This document shows, piece after piece, positions 9,609-20,948 of a stretch of DNA of 64,000 nt. A model generated the notes under the pieces. That model did not search any database, was not told the origin of the DNA, and worked only from the letters and a program-made list of their open reading frames with translations. A program made the position numbers and the translations under genes. This stretch comes from JBBILG01 sp037445085 (GTDB taxonomy: Bacteria; Pseudomonadota; Gammaproteobacteria; Burkholderiales; Methylophilaceae), in contig JBBILG010000001.1 of the NCBI GenBank assembly GCA_037445085.1, forward strand, positions 1 through 64,000, given 5' to 3'. How positions within the stretch are numbered: position 1 is the stretch's first letter; every line of letters starts with the position of its first letter.

Positions 9609-9803
9609 TCAGAACAGGAGGATGCGACCCATGGCGAGGACGACGGCCATCGCCAGGATCATCACCAGGAAGAGCCTGAACAGTTGCCCGGCAAGCCGCA
9701 GGTAGCGGCGGTCGCGCGTCAGGAAGAACATGCCCAGGCTGGCCACGCAGGCGATGGCGCCCAGCATCAGCAGGAAGCGCAGCACCAGCATGGTGCCGGC
9801 CAC
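9609..9803 (-). CDS. Small two-helix membrane protein of unknown function
   Basis: A 64-residue protein made almost entirely of two hydrophobic segments (about residues 5-26 and 41-62) joined by a basic loop, TRDRRYLRLAGQL. It starts 3 bp after the lpxC stop on the same strand and is therefore probably translated from the lpxC message. I do not recognise a named family. Topology (both ends on the same side, basic loop likely cytoplasmic) is inferred from charge. Tight spacing and plausible membrane composition make it a likely real gene rather than a chance frame. Confidence 0.6.
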   Translation of the reverse strand: MAGTMLVLRFLLMLGAIACVASLGMFFLTRDRRYLRLAGQLFRLFLVMILAMAVVLAMGRILLF

Positions 9804-9806
9804 GCC

Positions 9807-10721
9807 TCAGGCCGGTTGCACCAAGGGCGCAAAGAACATGGCCGGCGCCTCTTCCGCCTGCTCGAAAGTGGCATACTCCCAGGCCTGCGCGTCGGCCAGC
9901 AGGGCGCGCAGCAGCCTGTTGTTGAGCGCATGACCGGACTTGTAGGCGCTGAAGGCGCCGATGATGGGATGGCCGAGGATATAGAGGTCGCCGATGGCAT
10001 CCAGCACCTTGTGCTTGACGAATTCGTCCTCGTAGCGCAACCCGTCACTGTTGAGGATGCGGTATTCGTCGAGCACCACCGCGTTGTCCAGGCTACCACC
10101 GCGGGCCAAGCCCACGTTGCGCAGCGCTTCCACCTCGTGCATGAAGCCGAAGGTGCGCGCGCGGCTGATCTCTTTGATGTAGGAATGGATGGCGAAATCG
10201 ATGGACACCGACTTGCCGGTATGCTCGATCACCGGATGGTCGAAATCGATGGTGAAATCGATCCTGAAGCCGTTACAGGGGGTGAAGCGCACCCACTTGT
10301 CGTCGTCGTGCACTTCCACCGGCTTCCTGATGCGGATGAATTTCTTCGGCATCGGCTGCTCGACGATGCCCGCCGACTGCAGCAGGAAGATGAACGGGCC
10401 GGCGCTGCCGTCGAGGATGGGCACTTCGGAAGCGCTGAGATCGACATGGAGGTTGTCGATGCCGAGGCCGGCCAGGGCGGACATCAGATGCTCCACCGTG
10501 GCGACACGCACACCGCCCACCTCCAAGGTGGATGAGAGGCGGGTGTCGCGCACCAGCTCGGGCGCGGCCCGGATTGCCATCGGCATGGGCAGGTCGACAC
10601 GGTGGAACACGATGCCGGTATCGGGCGCGGCCGGACGCAGGGTGATCGCCACCTTCTCCCCGGTATGCAGGCCCACGCCGGTGGCATGGGTCACGGTTTT
10701 CAGCGTACGCTGCTTGAGCAC
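9807..10721 (-). CDS. lpxC: UDP-3-O-acyl-N-acetylglucosamine deacetylase LpxC
   Basis: Catalyses the committed step of lipid A synthesis, so the organism has a lipopolysaccharide outer membrane. The start is the GTG at 10721 (read as [19 protein letters not shown]), supported by AAGGAG 7-8 nt upstream. The longer frame to 10763 has no such support. Zinc ligands are visible as His78 in [15 protein letters not shown] and the His and Asp of [10 protein letters not shown]. The 304-residue length equals the E. coli enzyme. It is the last large gene of the division cluster, after ftsZ, with an 83 bp gap holding a hairpin and a likely promoter of its own. Confidence 0.97.
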   Translation of the reverse strand: MLKQRTLKTVTHATGVGLHTGEKVAITLRPAAPDTGIVFHRVDLPMPMAIRAAPELVRDTRLSSTLEVGGVRVATVEHLMSALAGLGIDNLHVDLSASEVPILDGSAGPFIFLLQSAGIVEQPMPKKFIRIRKPVEVHDDDKWVRFTPCNGFRIDFTIDFDHPVIEHTGKSVSIDFAIHSYIKEISRARTFGFMHEVEALRNVGLARGGSLDNAVVLDEYRILNSDGLRYEDEFVKHKVLDAIGDLYILGHPIIGAFSAYKSGHALNNRLLRALLADAQAWEYATFEQAEEAPAMFFAPLVQPA

Positions 10722-10751
10722 CCGACAACTCCTTACATGTTGAACTGTAAC

Positions 10752-10760
10752 AATATACCA
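10752..10760 (-). promoter_or_regulatory. Candidate extended -10 promoter for lpxC
   Basis: Read on the minus strand, TGGTATATT fits an extended -10 element (TG, one base, then TATATT). It lies 30 bp before the lpxC GTG start and just after the ftsZ downstream hairpin. No good -35 box is seen. It would let lpxC be transcribed independently of the cell wall genes. Confidence 0.4.
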
Positions 10761-10763
10761 CAA

Positions 10764-10787
10764 GCTCCGCTGCCGCCGCAGCGGAGC
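10764..10787 (-). terminator. Strong hairpin after ftsZ (attenuator or weak terminator)
   Basis: A perfect 10 bp inverted repeat, GCTCCGCTGC and GCAGCGGAGC around a 4-nt loop, lies 17 bp beyond the ftsZ stop. In the direction of transcription it is followed by TTGTGG rather than a T-run, so it is not a classical intrinsic terminator. It may limit read-through into lpxC or stabilise the 3' end of the message. Confidence 0.45.
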
Positions 10788-10804
10788 GTTCCGTGCCGGC
10801 CGGG

Positions 10805-11971
<1,167 letters not shown>

Positions 11972-12083
11972 CTTAAGTTCCCTCCTTGTGTTTGCCTGAT
12001 CCGTGAATGAACGACTGCCTGAACTGCCCAATCAACAGTTCCTCTGACAACACGCCGCGCCAGCGGCTTGTTGCGGCGCAGAC

Positions 12084-12102
12084 TCACCTGCGGGGCAGGT
12101 GA
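12084..12102. repeat. Perfect 8 bp stem-loop between ftsA and ftsZ
   Basis: TCACCTGC and its exact complement GCAGGTGA flank a 3-nt loop, in the middle of the 158 bp ftsA-ftsZ gap. There is no T-run on either side. It could be an RNA structure in the ftsZ leader, an RNase processing point or a protein site; sequence alone does not decide. Confidence 0.45.
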
Positions 12103-12129
12103 TGTCGTAGCCAAACCAACTCTTCAACA

Positions 12130-13368
12130 TCAGAAATTTCCCTGAAACCAACTTTTCATCTTTTCCCACACCCTCTGAAACGAACCCGATTCCATGCGCC
12201 CCATGATGTGCCGCTCCATTTCGTCCTTGCCCATCAGCACCAGGCCGACCGCGGTGGCGTAGCGCGGATTGCCCACCACTTCCGAGAGCCCGCCGACATG
12301 GCGCGGCAGGCCGAGGCGCACCGGCATGTGGAAGATTTCCTCGCCCAGATCGACCATGCCGCGCATCTGGCTGCTGCCGCCGGTGATGACGATGCCGGAG
12401 GCGATCATCTCCTCCATGCCGCTCCTGCGCAGTTCGTCGAGCACGAGTTCATACAGCTCCACCACGCGCGGCTCGATCACCTCGGCCAGGGTCTGCACCG
12501 AGAGCTGGCGCGGCTCGCGCCCGTCCACGCCGGGCACCTCGACGATATCCTTGGGGTCGGCCAGTTGCCTCAGCGCACAGCCGTGCCTGATCTTGATGTC
12601 TTCGGCCGATTGCGTCGGCGTGCGGAATGCCACCGCCACGTCGTTGGTGATCTGGTCACCGGCGATGGGCACTACCGCGGTATGGCGGATGGCGCCCTGC
12701 TTGAACACGGCGATGTCGGTGGTGCCGCCGCCGATGTCCACCAGGCACACGCCCAGTTCCCGCTCGTCCTCGGTCAGCGTGGCCACGCTGGAAGCCAGAG
12801 GCTGCAGCACCAGATCATTCACGTCCAGGCCGCAACGCTTGACGCACTTGACGATGTTCTGGGCGGCGGACACGGCGCCGGTGACGATGTGCACCTTGAC
12901 TTCCAGCTTCATGCCGCTCATGCCGATGGGTTCGCGCACGTCGTCCTGGCCGTCGATGATGAATTCCTGGGTGAGGATGTGCAGGATCTGCTGGTCGGAG
13001 GGCAGCGCGATGGCGCGCGCGGTCTCGATGACGCGCTCGACGTCGGCCTGGCTCACCTCGGCGTCCTTGATCTTCACCATGCCGTGCGAATTGAGGCTGC
13101 GGATGTGGCTGCCGGCGATGCCGGTGAACACGCCGCCGATCTTGCAATCAGCCATCAGCTCGGCCTCCTCGATCGCGCGCTGGATGGCCTGTACGGTGGA
13201 GTCGATATTGATCACCACCCCCTTTTTCAGGCCGCGCGAAGGATGCTGGCCGATACCGATCACCTTGAGGCCGCCGTCCGGCTGCAGCTCGGCGACGATG
13301 GCGACGATCTTGGACGTGCCGATGTCCAGACCGACGACGAGACTCTTGCTTTCCCTGATCCTGCTCAT
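12130..13368 (-). CDS. ftsA: Cell division protein FtsA
   Basis: Actin-like ATPase that tethers FtsZ to the membrane and recruits later division proteins. The chosen start at 13368 (MSRIRESKSLVVGLDIGTSK) has GGAG 6 nt upstream; an in-frame ATG four codons earlier is less well placed. The phosphate-1 motif VGLDIGTSK, the LVDIGGGTTDIAVF phosphate-2 motif and ITGGSSQMRG are visible. The amphipathic membrane-targeting tail ends in the Trp/Phe-rich segment VWEKMKSWFQGNF. The length of 412 residues is normal. It lies 25 bp after ftsQ. Confidence 0.97.
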   Translation of the reverse strand: MSRIRESKSLVVGLDIGTSKIVAIVAELQPDGGLKVIGIGQHPSRGLKKGVVINIDSTVQAIQRAIEEAELMADCKIGGVFTGIAGSHIRSLNSHGMVKIKDAEVSQADVERVIETARAIALPSDQQILHILTQEFIIDGQDDVREPIGMSGMKLEVKVHIVTGAVSAAQNIVKCVKRCGLDVNDLVLQPLASSVATLTEDERELGVCLVDIGGGTTDIAVFKQGAIRHTAVVPIAGDQITNDVAVAFRTPTQSAEDIKIRHGCALRQLADPKDIVEVPGVDGREPRQLSVQTLAEVIEPRVVELYELVLDELRRSGMEEMIASGIVITGGSSQMRGMVDLGEEIFHMPVRLGLPRHVGGLSEVVGNPRYATAVGLVLMGKDEMERHIMGRMESGSFQRVWEKMKSWFQGNF

Positions 13369-13393
13369 TGCTTTCTCCATGGGCGTGGCGCCG

Positions 13394-14131
13394 TCAGGCC
13401 GCCCCGCGTTGTAGCGTCGTATTTCTGGCCGGTACCTGCGCCGGCCGGCGCACGGCGAAGCCGTTGGGATAGCGCAGGTCGGCATAGGCCACCTGCACGC
13501 CCAGTCTCGCCAGCGTGCGCGCATACACCGTGCTGAAGCGCTCCAGCCGCTGCTCGGTGTCTTCGCGTCCCAGTTCGATCACCATGCCGCTGTCGGTACC
13601 GATTTGCCAGGCGCGCCGCGGCGACAGCGCGAGCTGCACGATCCGCATGCCGGTCGGTGCGAGCAGCGCGCCGAACCTGGCGTATTGCCCGGCTACCTCG
13701 CGCACGGCCTCCCCGGGGCCGTAGAACACCGGCAAATCGTCGTCGGAGGCGGCCTGGAACAGTTCGCCGTGGGTGTTGACCAGGGCGATGTCGCCCCAGC
13801 GCGCCAGTGCCCGGTGCTCTTCCACCACCACCTCCAGGCGGTCCGGCCAGCGCCGGCGCACGTTGACGTTGCGCACCCACGGCAGCTTGCGGAAGGCGTC
13901 GCGCGCCGCCTCGAGGTCCAGGGTGAAGAAGTTGCCCTGCAGATGGTGCCGGACGATGAGCGCCACCTGCTCGCGCGTGACGTGGTGCAGCTCGCCTTGC
14001 ACCTGCACGGTACGCAGCGCGAAGACCGGCAGGTGCACCACCAGGTACAGGATGGCGTACAGCAGCAGCGCGCCGGCCAGCGCGTACAGCAGGTTGGCGA
14101 ACCACATCAGGGCTTGCGGCCTATCCCACAT
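13394..14131 (-). CDS. ftsQ: Cell division protein FtsQ
   Basis: A bitopic inner-membrane protein that links FtsB/FtsL and other divisome parts. One transmembrane segment (about residues 12-34) is followed by a periplasmic POTRA domain, recognisable as [20 protein letters not shown] and the strand [19 protein letters not shown]. The FtsQ beta domain then runs to the end. It is 245 residues long. Its start overlaps the end of ddl by 11 bp, so translation is probably coupled. Confidence 0.94.
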   Translation of the reverse strand: MWDRPQALMWFANLLYALAGALLLYAILYLVVHLPVFALRTVQVQGELHHVTREQVALIVRHHLQGNFFTLDLEAARDAFRKLPWVRNVNVRRRWPDRLEVVVEEHRALARWGDIALVNTHGELFQAASDDDLPVFYGPGEAVREVAGQYARFGALLAPTGMRIVQLALSPRRAWQIGTDSGMVIELGREDTEQRLERFSTVYARTLARLGVQVAYADLRYPNGFAVRRPAQVPARNTTLQRGAA

Positions 14132-15026
14132 GGACCCGCTCCAGGATGCGCAGCACCAGTTCGTCGAATCCGATTCCCGCCGCCCGGGCCGCCATCGGCA
14201 CCAGACTGTGGTCGGTCATGCCGGGTGAGGTGTTCACCTCAAGAAAGTGATGGTTCCCGGCCTCGTCCATGAGGAAATCCACCCGTCCCCAGCCGCAGCC
14301 GCCCAGCAGACGAAAGGCCTGCAGCGCCTCGGCGCGAATGGCCGCCTCCTGCGCTGCGTCCAGCCCGGCCGGACACAGATAGCGCGTATCGTCGCGCAGG
14401 TACTTGGCTTCGAAGTCGTAGAACTCGCCGGCCGGCACGATGCGGATGACCGGCAGCGCGCGCTCGCCGAGGATGCCCACGGTATATTCGCCGCCGCCGA
14501 TGCATTGCTCGGCGATGACCAGGGGATCGTAGCCGGCGGCTTCTTCGTAGGCCGCGCGCAGGTTGTCCGCCCGCTTCACCTTGGTGATGCCGATGCTGGA
14601 ACCTTCACAAACCGGCTTGACGAACAGCGGCAGGCCGAGGCGCGCCACGACGGCGGCAAAATCACTGCCGGCGTCGAGCAGTTCGAACGCCGGCGTGGGG
14701 ATGCCCGCCGCCTGCCACAGCAGCTTGGTGCGCCACTTGTCCATGCCAATCGCCGAAGCCATCACGCCGCTGCCGGTGTAGGGAATGCCCATGAGTTCCA
14801 GCGCGCCCTGCATGGTGCCGTCTTCCCCGTACCTGCCGTGCAGGGCGATGAAGGCACGGTCGCAGCCTTCCAGCTCGTGCAGCGGCCGCTGCGCCGGGTC
14901 GAACGGATACGCGTCCACGCCGCTGCGCCTGAGCGCCGCCAGCACCGCGTTGCCGCTCTTCAGCGACACCTCGCGCTCGGCCGACCGGCCGCCCAGCAAT
15001 ACGGCGACTTTTCCAAAGTTGTTCAT
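14121..15026 (-). CDS. ddl: D-alanine--D-alanine ligase
   Basis: ATP-grasp ligase that makes the D-Ala-D-Ala dipeptide for peptidoglycan. The start [22 protein letters not shown] at 15026 follows the family; the frame upstream of it runs through a repeat array and is not coding. Visible are [24 protein letters not shown], the ATP loop [15 protein letters not shown] and the metal-binding end [19 protein letters not shown]. It is 301 residues long, of the DdlB type usual in division clusters. It is followed by the overlapping ftsQ. Confidence 0.97.
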   Translation of the reverse strand: MNNFGKVAVLLGGRSAEREVSLKSGNAVLAALRRSGVDAYPFDPAQRPLHELEGCDRAFIALHGRYGEDGTMQGALELMGIPYTGSGVMASAIGMDKWRTKLLWQAAGIPTPAFELLDAGSDFAAVVARLGLPLFVKPVCEGSSIGITKVKRADNLRAAYEEAAGYDPLVIAEQCIGGGEYTVGILGERALPVIRIVPAGEFYDFEAKYLRDDTRYLCPAGLDAAQEAAIRAEALQAFRLLGGCGWGRVDFLMDEAGNHHFLEVNTSPGMTDHSLVPMAARAAGIGFDELVLRILERVHVG

Positions 15027-15036
15027 GGCTTCAGTC

Positions 15037-15112
15037 CGTGACGCGTGACGCGTGAAACATAAAATGTGCGAACCACCGCACGACGTTTCACTTCTCACGT
15101 TTCACTTTTCAC
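15037..15112. repeat. Opposed heptamer repeat blocks at the murB-ddl junction
   Basis: On the plus strand three 7-mers of the type CGTGACG/CGTGAAA occupy 15037-15057. Four 7-mers of the type GTTTCAC/TTCTCAC/TTTTCAC occupy 15085-15112, which read as GTGAAAC-like units on the other strand. The two blocks are thus inverted. The 27 bp between them hold a small stem, GTGCG(N6)CGCAC. The last codons and stop of murB lie inside the right block. The tract is visibly less GC-rich than its surroundings. Confidence 0.7.
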
Positions 15113-15976
15113 TGCCTCCCCAATAATCTTCACTTCACGCTGCAGATCCACGCCCTGTTCGCGCAGCACGGTGGCATGCACGTGGTCGATCAGCCGCTCG
15201 ATATCCGCCGCCGTCGCCTCGCCCAGATTGACGATGAAGTTGGCGTGCTTCCCGGACACCTGCGCATCGCCCACCCGCCAGCCCTTCAGCCCGCAGACCT
15301 CGATCAGGCGCGCCGCGTGATCGCCCGGCGGATTGCGGAAGGTGGAGCCGGCGTTGGGCAGGTTGAGCGGCTGGGTCGCCAGCCGACGCGCCAGTAGCGC
15401 CTTGATCCTGCGCTCCCCTTCCTCCGCCTCCCCCGGCTGCAGCCGGAACCAGGCGGCTACGAACCATTCCTCACCCGGCAAGGCGACATGGCGGTAGCCC
15501 ACTTCCACGTCCACCTGGGTGCGCTCGTGCAGGTTGCCGTGGCGGTCGATGGTCAATGCCTTGTGTACCACGTCCCAGGTCTCCCCGCCGTGGCAGCCGG
15601 CATTCATGGCCAGCGCGCCGCCCACGGTGCCGGGGATGCCGGCCATGAACTCGGCGCCGACGAGATGCCGGCGCGCGGCGAACCTGGCCAGCTTGGCGCA
15701 GGTGACGCCGGCTTCGGCATAGACCGTGTCGCCTTCGAAGCGCAGCTCGCCGAGCGCGTCGCGCATCAACACCACCGTGCCGCGCACGCCGCCGTCGCGT
15801 ACCAGCAGGTTGGAGCCGAGGCCGACGAAATGCACCGGCTCGCCGGGCGGCAGTCCGCGCAGGAAATCCCGTAAATCCTCCAGGCCGGCCGGCACGTACA
15901 GACGGTCGGCCGGACCGCCGGCGCGCCAACTGATGTAGCGGCGCATCGGCTCGTTCAGCAGCAGCCTGCCGCTCAT
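15095..15976 (-). CDS. murB: UDP-N-acetylenolpyruvoylglucosamine reductase MurB
   Basis: FAD-dependent reductase that completes UDP-N-acetylmuramic acid. The start at 15976 ([22 protein letters not shown]) overlaps the murC stop as ATGA. The FAD-binding elements [18 protein letters not shown] and [20 protein letters not shown] and the active-site stretch [18 protein letters not shown] are clear. The pattern matches the shorter, type II-like MurB (293 residues). The C-terminal residues and stop are encoded by the heptamer repeat described separately. Confidence 0.96.
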   Translation of the reverse strand: MSGRLLLNEPMRRYISWRAGGPADRLYVPAGLEDLRDFLRGLPPGEPVHFVGLGSNLLVRDGGVRGTVVLMRDALGELRFEGDTVYAEAGVTCAKLARFAARRHLVGAEFMAGIPGTVGGALAMNAGCHGGETWDVVHKALTIDRHGNLHERTQVDVEVGYRHVALPGEEWFVAAWFRLQPGEAEEGERRIKALLARRLATQPLNLPNAGSTFRNPPGDHAARLIEVCGLKGWRVGDAQVSGKHANFIVNLGEATAADIERLIDHVHATVLREQGVDLQREVKIIGEAVKSET

Positions 15977-17367
15977 TGCGCCAGTTCCCGGGCCCTGGCC
16001 GCCACCTGGCCGATGGAGCCGGCACCCATGACGATCACCACGTCGTCGCCGCGCGCGACGGTCAGGATGGCATCCGGCAGTTCCGCCGGGGGGTCCACGA
16101 ACAGCGGTTCCACCTTGCCGGCCACGCGTACCGCGCGCGCCAGCGAGCGGCCGTCGGCGGCGACGATGGGGGACTCGCCGGCCGGATATACTTCCGCCAG
16201 CAGCAGGACATCCACGCCGGACAGCACGCGCACGAAATCCTCGAAACAGTCGCGGGTGCGCGTATAGCGGTGGGGCTGGAATGCCAGCACCAGCCGGCGG
16301 CCGGGGAAGGCGCCGCGCGCGGCGTTGATCACCGCCTGCATTTCCGCCGGATGGTGGCCGTAATCGTCGATCAGGGTGAAGCGGCCGCCGTCGCGGGCGG
16401 GAATCTCCCCGTAGCGCTCGAAGCGCCGGCCGACCCCCTTGAATTCGGCGAGCGCCCTGACGATGGCGGCATCCGGCACGTTGAGCTCGCGCGCCACGGC
16501 GATGGCGGCCAGCGCGTTCTGCACGTAGTGGGTGCCGGGCAGGTTGAGGCTGACGTCGAGTTCGGTCAGCACGCCGTTGGCGCACTGCGCGGTGAACAGC
16601 ATGCGCCCGCCGTCGGCGCGCACGTTGACGGCGCGCACCGTGGCATCCTCGGCAAAGCCGTAGGGCGTGACGGGCTTGGTCACGAAGGGCAGGATGGCAC
16701 GCACGTTGGGATCGTCCACGCACAGCACGGCGCGACCCCAGAACGGCAGGCACTGCAGGAATTCGAGGAAGGCGCCCTTGAGCCGCTCGAAATCGTGACC
16801 GTAGGTTTCCATGTGGTCCTGATCGATGTTGGTGACCACCGAAATCACAGGGGTGAGGTGCAGGAAAGAGGCATCCGACTCGTCCGCCTCCGCCACGATG
16901 TATTCGCCCCGGCCCAGCCGCGCGTTGCTGCCGGCGGCCTCCAGGCGGCCGCCGATGACGAAGGTGGGATCCAGGCCGGCTTCCGCCAGAATGCTGGCAA
17001 TGAGGCTGGTGGTGGTGGTCTTGCCGTGGGTGCCGGCCACCGCGATGCCCTGGCGGAAGCGCATCAGCTCGGCCAGCATGGTGGCGCGCGGGATGATGGG
17101 CACCTTGCGCTCGCGCGCGGCGACGATCTCCGGGTTCTGCCCGTCGATGGCGGCGGACACCACCACCACGTCGGCAGCACCCAGGTTCTGCGCCACATGC
17201 CCCTGATGGACGCATGCCCCCATCGCCGCGAGACGGCGCGTGGCCGCGCTGTCGGCGAGATCGGAGCCGCTCACGGCAAAGCCCAGGTTGAGCAACACTT
17301 CGGCGATGCCGCTCATGCCAGACCCGCCGATGCCGATGAAATGGATGTGCTTGACCCGGTGTTTCAT
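15973..17367 (-). CDS. murC: UDP-N-acetylmuramate--L-alanine ligase MurC
   Basis: First amino acid ligase of the peptidoglycan precursor path, adding L-Ala to UDP-MurNAc. The start at 17367 overlaps the murG stop by 4 bp. The N-terminal UDP-binding loop [17 protein letters not shown], the ATP loop [11 protein letters not shown] near residues 111-121, [10 protein letters not shown] and the C-terminal domain with FQPHRYTRT are present. Its 464 residues match the family. It is followed by murB with an ATGA overlap. Confidence 0.97.
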   Translation of the reverse strand: MKHRVKHIHFIGIGGSGMSGIAEVLLNLGFAVSGSDLADSAATRRLAAMGACVHQGHVAQNLGAADVVVVSAAIDGQNPEIVAARERKVPIIPRATMLAELMRFRQGIAVAGTHGKTTTTSLIASILAEAGLDPTFVIGGRLEAAGSNARLGRGEYIVAEADESDASFLHLTPVISVVTNIDQDHMETYGHDFERLKGAFLEFLQCLPFWGRAVLCVDDPNVRAILPFVTKPVTPYGFAEDATVRAVNVRADGGRMLFTAQCANGVLTELDVSLNLPGTHYVQNALAAIAVARELNVPDAAIVRALAEFKGVGRRFERYGEIPARDGGRFTLIDDYGHHPAEMQAVINAARGAFPGRRLVLAFQPHRYTRTRDCFEDFVRVLSGVDVLLLAEVYPAGESPIVAADGRSLARAVRVAGKVEPLFVDPPAELPDAILTVARGDDVVIVMGAGSIGQVAARARELAQ

Positions 17368-18428
17368 GCCGCAGCCTCCTCTTCGCAGACAGCCGCCACC
17401 GCCGCCGTGGCCTCCGGCCGGCCCAGCGCGCGCGCGCGCCTCGCCATCGTCAGCAGCCTGTCGCGGTCGCAGCCGGCCAGCAAGTCGGCCAGCCCTTGCG
17501 CCGTCAGCTCGCCCTGCGGCAGCAGCAGCGCCGCGCCGTGCTCGGCCAGGTAGCGCGCGTTGTGGGTCTGGTGGTCGTCCACTGCGTGCGGAAAGGGCAC
17601 CAACACACTGGCCACGCCCGCCGCGGCCAGCTCGGCGATGGTCAGCGCCCCGGCGCGGCAGATCACCAGATCGGCCCAGGCATACATGGCGGCCATGTCG
17701 TCGAGATAGGCGAGCGTGTGTCCCGTCACGCCGGCGTGGCGGTAATTGTCGCGCAGGGCGAAGAGATGGCTGGCGCCGGCCTGGTGAATGACTTCCGGCC
17801 GCCGTTCCGCAGGCAACAGCGCGAGCGCCTGCGGCACCGTCTCGTTGAGTACCTGCGCGCCCAGGCTGCCGCCCACCACCAGCACGCGCAGCGGCCCGCT
17901 GCGCCCGCCAAAGCGCTCTTCCGGCGGCGCCGCCGCGGCGATGTCGGCGCGCACCGGGTTGCCCGTCAGCCGCGCGCGCGCGCCGAATGCGCTCGGGAAG
18001 GCTGCCAGCACACGGTTGGCGAATTTCGCCAGCACCCGATTGGTGTAGCCGGCGATGGCATTCTGTTCGTGGATCACCAGTGGCCGCCGCATCAGCCAGG
18101 CCGCCAGACCGCCGGGGAAGGCGGCGAAGCCGCCCATGCCCAGTACCACGTCCGGCTGCTGGCGGCGCATGGCCCGCCAGCTCTGCCAGCAGGCATGCAG
18201 CACGAGACAAGGGGCTGCCAGCTTGCGCAGCCACCCCTTGCCGCGCACGCCGCGCATGCGGATCACTTCCAACGTGTAAGGCTTGCCGGCGATCAGGCGG
18301 TTTTCCATGCCGCCTTCGCTGGCGAGCCAGACGATGCGCCAGCCCCGCGCCTGCAGATGGTCGGCCACCGCCATCGCCGGATAGACGTGCCCGCCGGTGC
18401 CGCCCGCCATGACCATCAGCGTCTTCAT
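17364..18428 (-). CDS. murG: MurG undecaprenyl-PP-MurNAc-pentapeptide GlcNAc transferase
   Basis: Peripheral membrane glycosyltransferase that turns lipid I into lipid II. The 354-residue protein has the first glycine loop [18 protein letters not shown] (His14-Tyr region), the [15 protein letters not shown] motif, the second loop [13 protein letters not shown] and the UDP-GlcNAc segment [23 protein letters not shown]. Start and stop overlap ftsW and murC by 4 bp each, indicating translational coupling. Confidence 0.97.
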   Translation of the reverse strand: MKTLMVMAGGTGGHVYPAMAVADHLQARGWRIVWLASEGGMENRLIAGKPYTLEVIRMRGVRGKGWLRKLAAPCLVLHACWQSWRAMRRQQPDVVLGMGGFAAFPGGLAAWLMRRPLVIHEQNAIAGYTNRVLAKFANRVLAAFPSAFGARARLTGNPVRADIAAAAPPEERFGGRSGPLRVLVVGGSLGAQVLNETVPQALALLPAERRPEVIHQAGASHLFALRDNYRHAGVTGHTLAYLDDMAAMYAWADLVICRAGALTIAELAAAGVASVLVPFPHAVDDHQTHNARYLAEHGAALLLPQGELTAQGLADLLAGCDRDRLLTMARRARALGRPEATAAVAAVCEEEAAA

Positions 18429-19585
18429 ACCGGCAATCCTTTTATCAGGCGCCTGTTTTCATAATCGATGCGCAGCAGCACGGCCAAGGCGGTGACGTTG
18501 ACGAGAATGGCGCTGCCGCCGAAGGAGAGCAGCGGCAGGGTGAGCCCCTTGGTCGGCAGGATGCCCATGTTGACGCCCATGTTGATGATGGCCTGCACGC
18601 CCAGCCACACGCCGATGCCCTGCGCCAGCAGGGCGGAAAAATACCGCTCGTGCGCCGCCGCCTCCTTGCCGATGGCGAAGGCGCGCAACACCAGCCAGGC
18701 GAACAGCAGCACTACCGCGGCCACGCCGGCGAAGCCCAGCTCCTCGGCGATCACCGCCAGCAGGAAATCGGTATGCGCTTCCGGCAGGTACAGCAACTTT
18801 TCCACGCTGGCGCCCAGCCCCACCCCGAACCACTCGCCGCGACCGAAGGCGATGAGCGCATGCGAGAGCTGATAGCCCCTGCCGAACGGATCGGCCCAGG
18901 GATCCAGGAAGCCGATGATGCGCTGCAGGCGGTAGGGCGAGCTGAGAATGAGCAGCACCACGCCGATCACCAGCAGCACGACGAGGCCGGCGAAGATGCG
19001 TCCGTTGATGCCGCCCAGCCACAGGATGGAAATGGCAATGGTGGCAATCACCGCGAAGGCGCCGAAATCCGGTTCGCTCAGCAGCAGGAAGCCCACCACC
19101 AGCATGGCCGCCAGCATGGGCAGGAAGCTCTTGGTGAAACTGTCCATGAACGCTGCCTTGCGTACCGTGTAGTCGGCCACGTACAGGGTGATGAACAGCT
19201 TGGCCACTTCCGACGGCTGCATGGTGACGAAACCCAGCGAAATCCAGCGGCGGCTGCCGTTGACCTCGCGACCGATGCCGGGGATGAGCACCAGCACCAG
19301 CAGCACCAGGCTGAGCAGGAACAGATAGGGCGCGGCCCGCTGCCATACACGCAGCGGCACGTTGAACGCCACCACCGCCGCCGCCAGGGCGACGACGAGG
19401 TAGATGGCGTGGCGCAGCAGGAAATAAGTGCTCTGATGGCCGGTCATGCGATCCGCCTCGGCCAGCGCGATGGAGGCGGAGTACACCATCACCAGGCCGA
19501 AGCCGAGCAGCAGCAGGACGACCCAGACCAGTGCCTGGTCGTAGGCAGGCGTGACGATGCGGTCGCGACTGCTCAGCACGTACAT
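18425..19585 (-). CDS. ftsW: FtsW lipid II polymerase (SEDS family)
   Basis: Septal glycan polymerase with about ten membrane segments. The start at 19585 ([19 protein letters not shown]) has GGAG 5 nt upstream and overlaps the end of murD by 13 bp; the frame upstream of this is murD read out of frame. SEDS signatures include [27 protein letters not shown], read in pieces as [10 protein letters not shown] and QPSEVAKL, and the late motif [16 protein letters not shown]. It is 386 residues long. It would pair with FtsI, encoded upstream in the same cluster. Confidence 0.96.
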   Translation of the reverse strand: MYVLSSRDRIVTPAYDQALVWVVLLLLGFGLVMVYSASIALAEADRMTGHQSTYFLLRHAIYLVVALAAAVVAFNVPLRVWQRAAPYLFLLSLVLLVLVLIPGIGREVNGSRRWISLGFVTMQPSEVAKLFITLYVADYTVRKAAFMDSFTKSFLPMLAAMLVVGFLLLSEPDFGAFAVIATIAISILWLGGINGRIFAGLVVLLVIGVVLLILSSPYRLQRIIGFLDPWADPFGRGYQLSHALIAFGRGEWFGVGLGASVEKLLYLPEAHTDFLLAVIAEELGFAGVAAVVLLFAWLVLRAFAIGKEAAAHERYFSALLAQGIGVWLGVQAIINMGVNMGILPTKGLTLPLLSFGGSAILVNVTALAVLLRIDYENRRLIKGLPV

Positions 19586-20948
19586 CCCGGCTCCTCCAGC
19601 GCGTGCACCGCGGCGATATAAGTCTCGGCACGATGCACGTAGTCGCGGAACATGTCCCAACTGGCGCACGCCGGGCTGAGCAGCACCACGTCGCCCGGTT
19701 GCGACAGCGCATGGGCCAGCCTGACGGCTTCTTCCATGCTCCCGGCCCGCACTACCGGACAGGCGTCGGCGATGGCTGCGGCGATCCGCGGGCCGTCGCG
19801 GCCGATCTGCACCACCGCGCGCGCGTTGCCGACCGCTGCGCGCAACGGGGTGAAATCCTGGCCCTTGCCGTCGCCGCCGGCGATCAGCACCACCGGCGCC
19901 GTGAAGCCCCTGAGCGCCGCCGCCGTGGCGCCGACGTTGGTGCCCTTGGAATCGTCGTAGAAGCGGCGGCCGCCGATTTCGGCGACAAATTCCACCCGGT
20001 GCGCCAGTCCCCGGAAGGTCTTCAGCGCCGCCAGCATGGGTTCGTCGCCAAGGCCGATGGCATGGCACAGCGCCAGCGCGGCGAGCGCATTGGCGGCGTT
20101 GTGCAGGCCGGCGAGGGGCAGATCGTCCAAGGGGAGCAGCCGCTCGTGCCCGCGCGCCAGCCAGCGGCGCCCCTCGCCTTCCAGCAGCCCCCAGTCGACC
20201 GGGGTGCTGCCGGCATCGAGGCCGAAGGTCAGCGTCTCCGCCCCCGCCTGCCGCATGGCCATCACCAGCGCGTCGTCACGGTTGAGTACCTGTACGCGGC
20301 AGCCGCGGAACACACGTGCCTTGGCGGCGGCATAATCGCCCAGGGAAGCGTAGCGGTCCATGTGATCGGGGGAGATGTTGAGCACGGTGGCGGCATCCGC
20401 CCGCAGGCTGCTGGTGGCCTCCAACTGGAAGCTGGACAGTTCCAGCACCCAGACTTGCGGCATGCGGCCGCGATACTCGCGTTCGCCCAGCGCGTCCAGC
20501 ACCGGCGGGCCGATGTTGCCCGCCACCACCGTATCCAGCCCGCAGGCCGCGCACAGGTGGCCAGCCAGGCTGGTGACCGTGCTCTTGCCGTTGGAGCCTT
20601 CGGGCGCGCCCCCTTCCCTTCACCGCACGCCAGCGCCTGTGCGAACAGTTCGACATCACCCACGACCGGCGTGCCGCGCGCGCGCGCCGCCTGGATTTCC
20701 GGCTCGGCCAGCGGCACGCCCGGGCTGGCGACGATGAGGTCGGCGTCCAGGAACAAATTGCGGCTGAAGGCGCAGAAATGCACGGCAACTTCCGGCATCT
20801 CGCGACGCAAGGTATCCAGTCCGGGCGGCGCGGGGCGCGTATCGGCCACGGCCAGGCTGGCCACCCGGCCGCGCAGCCAGCGCAACACCGACAGGCCGGT
20901 GGCGCCCAGCCCCAGTACCAGTATCCGTTTGTCAGCGAGTTGCAGCAT
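19573..20948 (-). pseudogene. murD: UDP-N-acetylmuramoylalanine--D-glutamate ligase MurD, broken frame near 20600-20620
   Basis: MurD adds D-Glu to the peptidoglycan precursor. The start at 20948 ([20 protein letters not shown]) overlaps the end of mraY by 17 bp. The first ~110 codons are normal up to VELFAQALACGEG. Then the frame is lost and resumes as GSNGKSTVTSLAGHL, ending at 19573. The total of 1376 nt is not a multiple of three. The beta strand that should precede the P-loop (a VVAIT-like pentapeptide before GSNGKST) is missing, so the lesion looks like a net loss of about 13 nt. Everything downstream ([35 protein letters not shown]) is intact. As murD is essential and single-copy in this cluster, I suspect an assembly error. 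Confidence 0.9.
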
